From positions 833,832 to 897,831 of the forward strand of contig VWZS01004857.1 in the NCBI GenBank assembly GCA_013397075.1: a stretch of DNA of 64,000 nucleotides, in the 5' to 3' direction. The translations under genes were made by a program, and so were the position numbers. Positions 61,501-64,000 of this stretch are shown in pieces. Numbering within the stretch: the stretch's first letter is position 1; every line of letters starts with the position of its first letter. The notes beneath the pieces are model-generated. The model had not been told where the DNA came from, made no database searches, and saw nothing but the letters and a program-made list of their open reading frames with translations. This DNA comes from Rhabdornis inornatus. Lineage: Eukaryota; Chordata; Aves; Passeriformes; Rhabdornithidae.

Positions 61501-64000
61501 CTAAGAATAGAACAAGTACCTTGATTTTGATCTGCATACTGTGTTGAACAGCAGATTTAGTAATAGATAAATTAAATTGATATATTTTGTGTCGTCCGTT
61601 CAGCATTTACTTAAGTAGTACACAGCATAAATGAATGGGTTCAAAAGTGGTTTTCGTTTGCTTTTTAAAACTACTCTAGGAGTCACTGCTAATTTAATAA
61701 ATAGAAACCTGAAATGTTTTTTGAGTTTACTCTTTAGAAAATGAGGGGAAGACTACTTTCAAAAAGTGAAAATGTGATGTAAGGAAGCATGCCTGCTCTG
61801 TGTGTGGCGCTTCTTAAAGGTGTGTCTTGTGTTTTCTCCACATAAGAACTGTTGGTACATGCCATGAATGAGGACTGAAGGATTTAGTCTGTAAGAGGAG
61901 ATCTGCTGCTGTAGCACTTATTACTATAATGTCTGTCACCTGCTGTACAAAATAATTGGATTATATCATTGCCTTGGCAGCTTAGTATATAACACTGCAT
62001 TATATTTAGCACCAGAGCAAGCCAACAGTGTTTGTATTGGTTTAGAAAATTACAGCATCACATATTAATTCTTCATGTTGCTCCTCTGTTCAGTATGGTA
62101 ACACCACTGAAATTAGTGTTTGGTGCAATGCTGAATGTCTCTTGAGGCTGACCTGCCACTGTAGATGTCTCTAGTGTGGTCCTGGCAGAGTTTGTGTGGC
62201 AGGGGCTGCATGTAGTAGGTATGTGAATAAATGCCAAATATCTGGACATATGACACAAGCTGCTGAGAGTAACACTGTGCATGCAGTGTTCTCTTGCAGA
62301 CAGTATGAGAGCATTTGAACAGCTTTTTAAGGAAAGGTAGGTTTGGACGTACAATTTTAGTGAATAGCTGTGATCCCTCAGAGCATAACAACATGCACAT
62401 TCTTAAAACAGTTGCTAAATCATTAACCTTTAAATCCATATCTGAATTAGGATTAGATGTTTTCACTGAGACAAGAGAAGTAGATTTTTTCTTTGTCTTG
62501 TATCAAATCATTCTGACTTCAGTAGATGACATCAAACTATGTGCTCTGATAGTGCTCGTTTTAATTAGTTTTCATCTAATAACCTAAATCTTGGCAATGA
62601 TGAAAGGATATAGGGCTAGAGGGAACCTATTTACCTGACTGCCGGGCCCTAGGGAAGGCAAGCAGTGGTGCTGTCACTAGATGCTTACACTATTGGTATC
62701 TGCAATACCAAGTGTCCTACCAGCCTTTCTGGGTTGGGCAGTTTGGTGATTGATTAGCTCAAACATTAGGAAATTTTTCCTAATATGACTTAGTCTTCCC
62801 TCCTAGGTAATGTTTTCTAGTAATCAGGTAGTTTGTTATTCTTTGAGATCTCTCCAGCTGATGAGCTGATCTTCCCTGGAGTGTCCAAACTGGCCATGGA
62901 GGCCTCCGTCAGGCTGAGCACTTGTCTCTCACCAGCTGTGGTTGTGTGGGGTTTGCTTTTTGTGGTGCAACACTGGGGAGTGTTGGTCAGCTGCAGTCCC
63001 AGATACTTCTCTGTGGAGCTGGTGCTAAACCGTTTTGTATGCTGTAGATTTAAATATTTTTAGGAAATTCTAGTGTTTGGCAGAGAACTGCAGGAGAGGT
63101 GCAAGAGTTGTTCTGTGTTTGTCCTGTTAGGAGACAGCCAAAGTTGAAGAGCTCCCGACATGGGAGGGAGAGTGCAGTCCTCTCTCCGAAGTGACATTTG
63201 TGTCTGTGTCCCCCTCGTTCCTCACCCCCTTGATTAAGTAGCCCAAGGCTTTTGGGAAAGGAGAGTCTCAGAAGTGCTGTCTGTGCTCTTGCCTGCCTTG
63301 CTTCAGCACTAGCTTGTGTCCTGTGGGTCAGGCAAGCATTTTAAACTTTAAGCAGTTCAGAAAAGTCATTCGAAAATACCACGAAAAAGCAATCCATCCA
63401 GATCAGAGATCATGTCTTGACTCCCAAAGATAGTCCCATCTTCCTTTCATGGTAAGCTCTGCTGTGACTGGAAGAAAGGTTCACTTAGAACATTTTCACA
63501 AAAAAAAGGAGACTTTATTGCGTAGGAAATTTGAGATCTTTTCTCATGAGCTTTGCTGATGTTGGTGTTCTTTGGCATTATCTTCTGAATTCCGGAAAAT
63601 GTATTCACATTGTTTTTAGGACTGTGTGTACTAAGGATCTCTTTCCCTATCAGTACTCTGCACGTTTGGACTTCTGGTCCCAAGAGATCATGCCTCTAAA
63701 ACAAAGGGGTATAAAAATTTGTATCCAACTTCTTAAGGAACAAAACAAAGCAGGGTACCTCCAGCTGCAGTATGGAATGAATTTTATCAGTAATACAGAG
63801 GGATCCATATTCTATTTTATTTTGTATCCTGATTCTGAAGAAATCTGCTCAGACATTTTCACCTAAGGCAGCAAATTCTTGTTAACTTGTGACTTTTGAA
63901 GGTAAGCATCAATTGTAATTTGTTTTCTTAAGTTACTAGTGTTGTTTGAAGATACTGATCTTACCTTGACTTGGAGTGTGGGACTTTGATTTATGCTTAT
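58508..64000 (+). other. CEP85L: CEP85L intron running off the window
   Basis: This is inferred as intron from the donor at 58508 and the absence of any further CEP85L exon by eye. No CR1 or LTR copy was recognised. There are GC-richer unexplained patches at 60840-61040 and 62840-63300. The longest open frames (111 codons at 63531-63866, 117 codons at 62113-62466) show no recognisable domain and are treated as chance. Confidence 0.75.
62765..62784. repeat. Perfect 9-bp palindrome
   Basis: ATTAGGAAA, then TT, then TTTCCTAAT form a perfect inverted repeat. It lies in intron and its function is unknown. Confidence 0.4.

Noticed and set aside
58508..64000. Search for the next CEP85L exon
   Set aside because: No stretch encoding a QKQQITHL-like continuation after a good acceptor was found by eye, so no further exon is claimed.

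Overview
This window is vertebrate nuclear DNA, almost certainly from a bird. The evidence is AT-rich intronic sequence, canonical GT-AG exons, several truncated CR1 LINE fragments with the typical avian 3' end, and two degraded LTR copies of an endogenous retrovirus family I associate with neoavian (for example passerine) genomes. There are no bacterial-style genes, operons, CRISPR arrays or tRNA/rRNA genes that I can see.

The whole window appears to lie inside one gene, CEP85L (centrosomal protein 85-like), on the + strand. Two internal coding exons are clear: a large serine-rich exon at 21593-22362, and a short exon at 58386-58507 that begins the coiled-coil part. They join in phase across a 36-kb intron. 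The flanks (1-21592 and 58508-64000) are read as neighbouring CEP85L introns.

Inside the 36-kb intron, on the opposite strand, is the complete coding sequence of phospholamban (PLN; 52 codons, 35456-35614, minus). It has a good splice acceptor upstream, a polyadenylation signal downstream, and a candidate non-coding first exon and promoter near 42480-42870. This nested antisense CEP85L/PLN arrangement is the one known in mammals.

Three further signals stand out. (1) About 5.2 kb downstream of the PLN stop, on the same strand, is a 32-codon ORF (30122-30220) with a strong Kozak context. It encodes one transmembrane helix whose last 19 residues align without gaps to the PLN membrane helix (10 of 19 identical by eye), including the Asn-Phe pair at its start. 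It is a candidate SERCA-regulin-like micropeptide or a relic of one. (2) A well-formed terminal-exon candidate at 57520-57713 (+) is in phase with the large CEP85L exon and would give an alternative C-terminus. (3) A 143-bp foldback element at 28398-28540 has termini resembling the end of the two LTR copies.

The rest is intronic: CR1 fragments at about 3302, 10275, 19349, 23895 and 31630, LTR relics at about 85 and 20515, short AT and pyrimidine tracts, and one ambiguous base at 16562.
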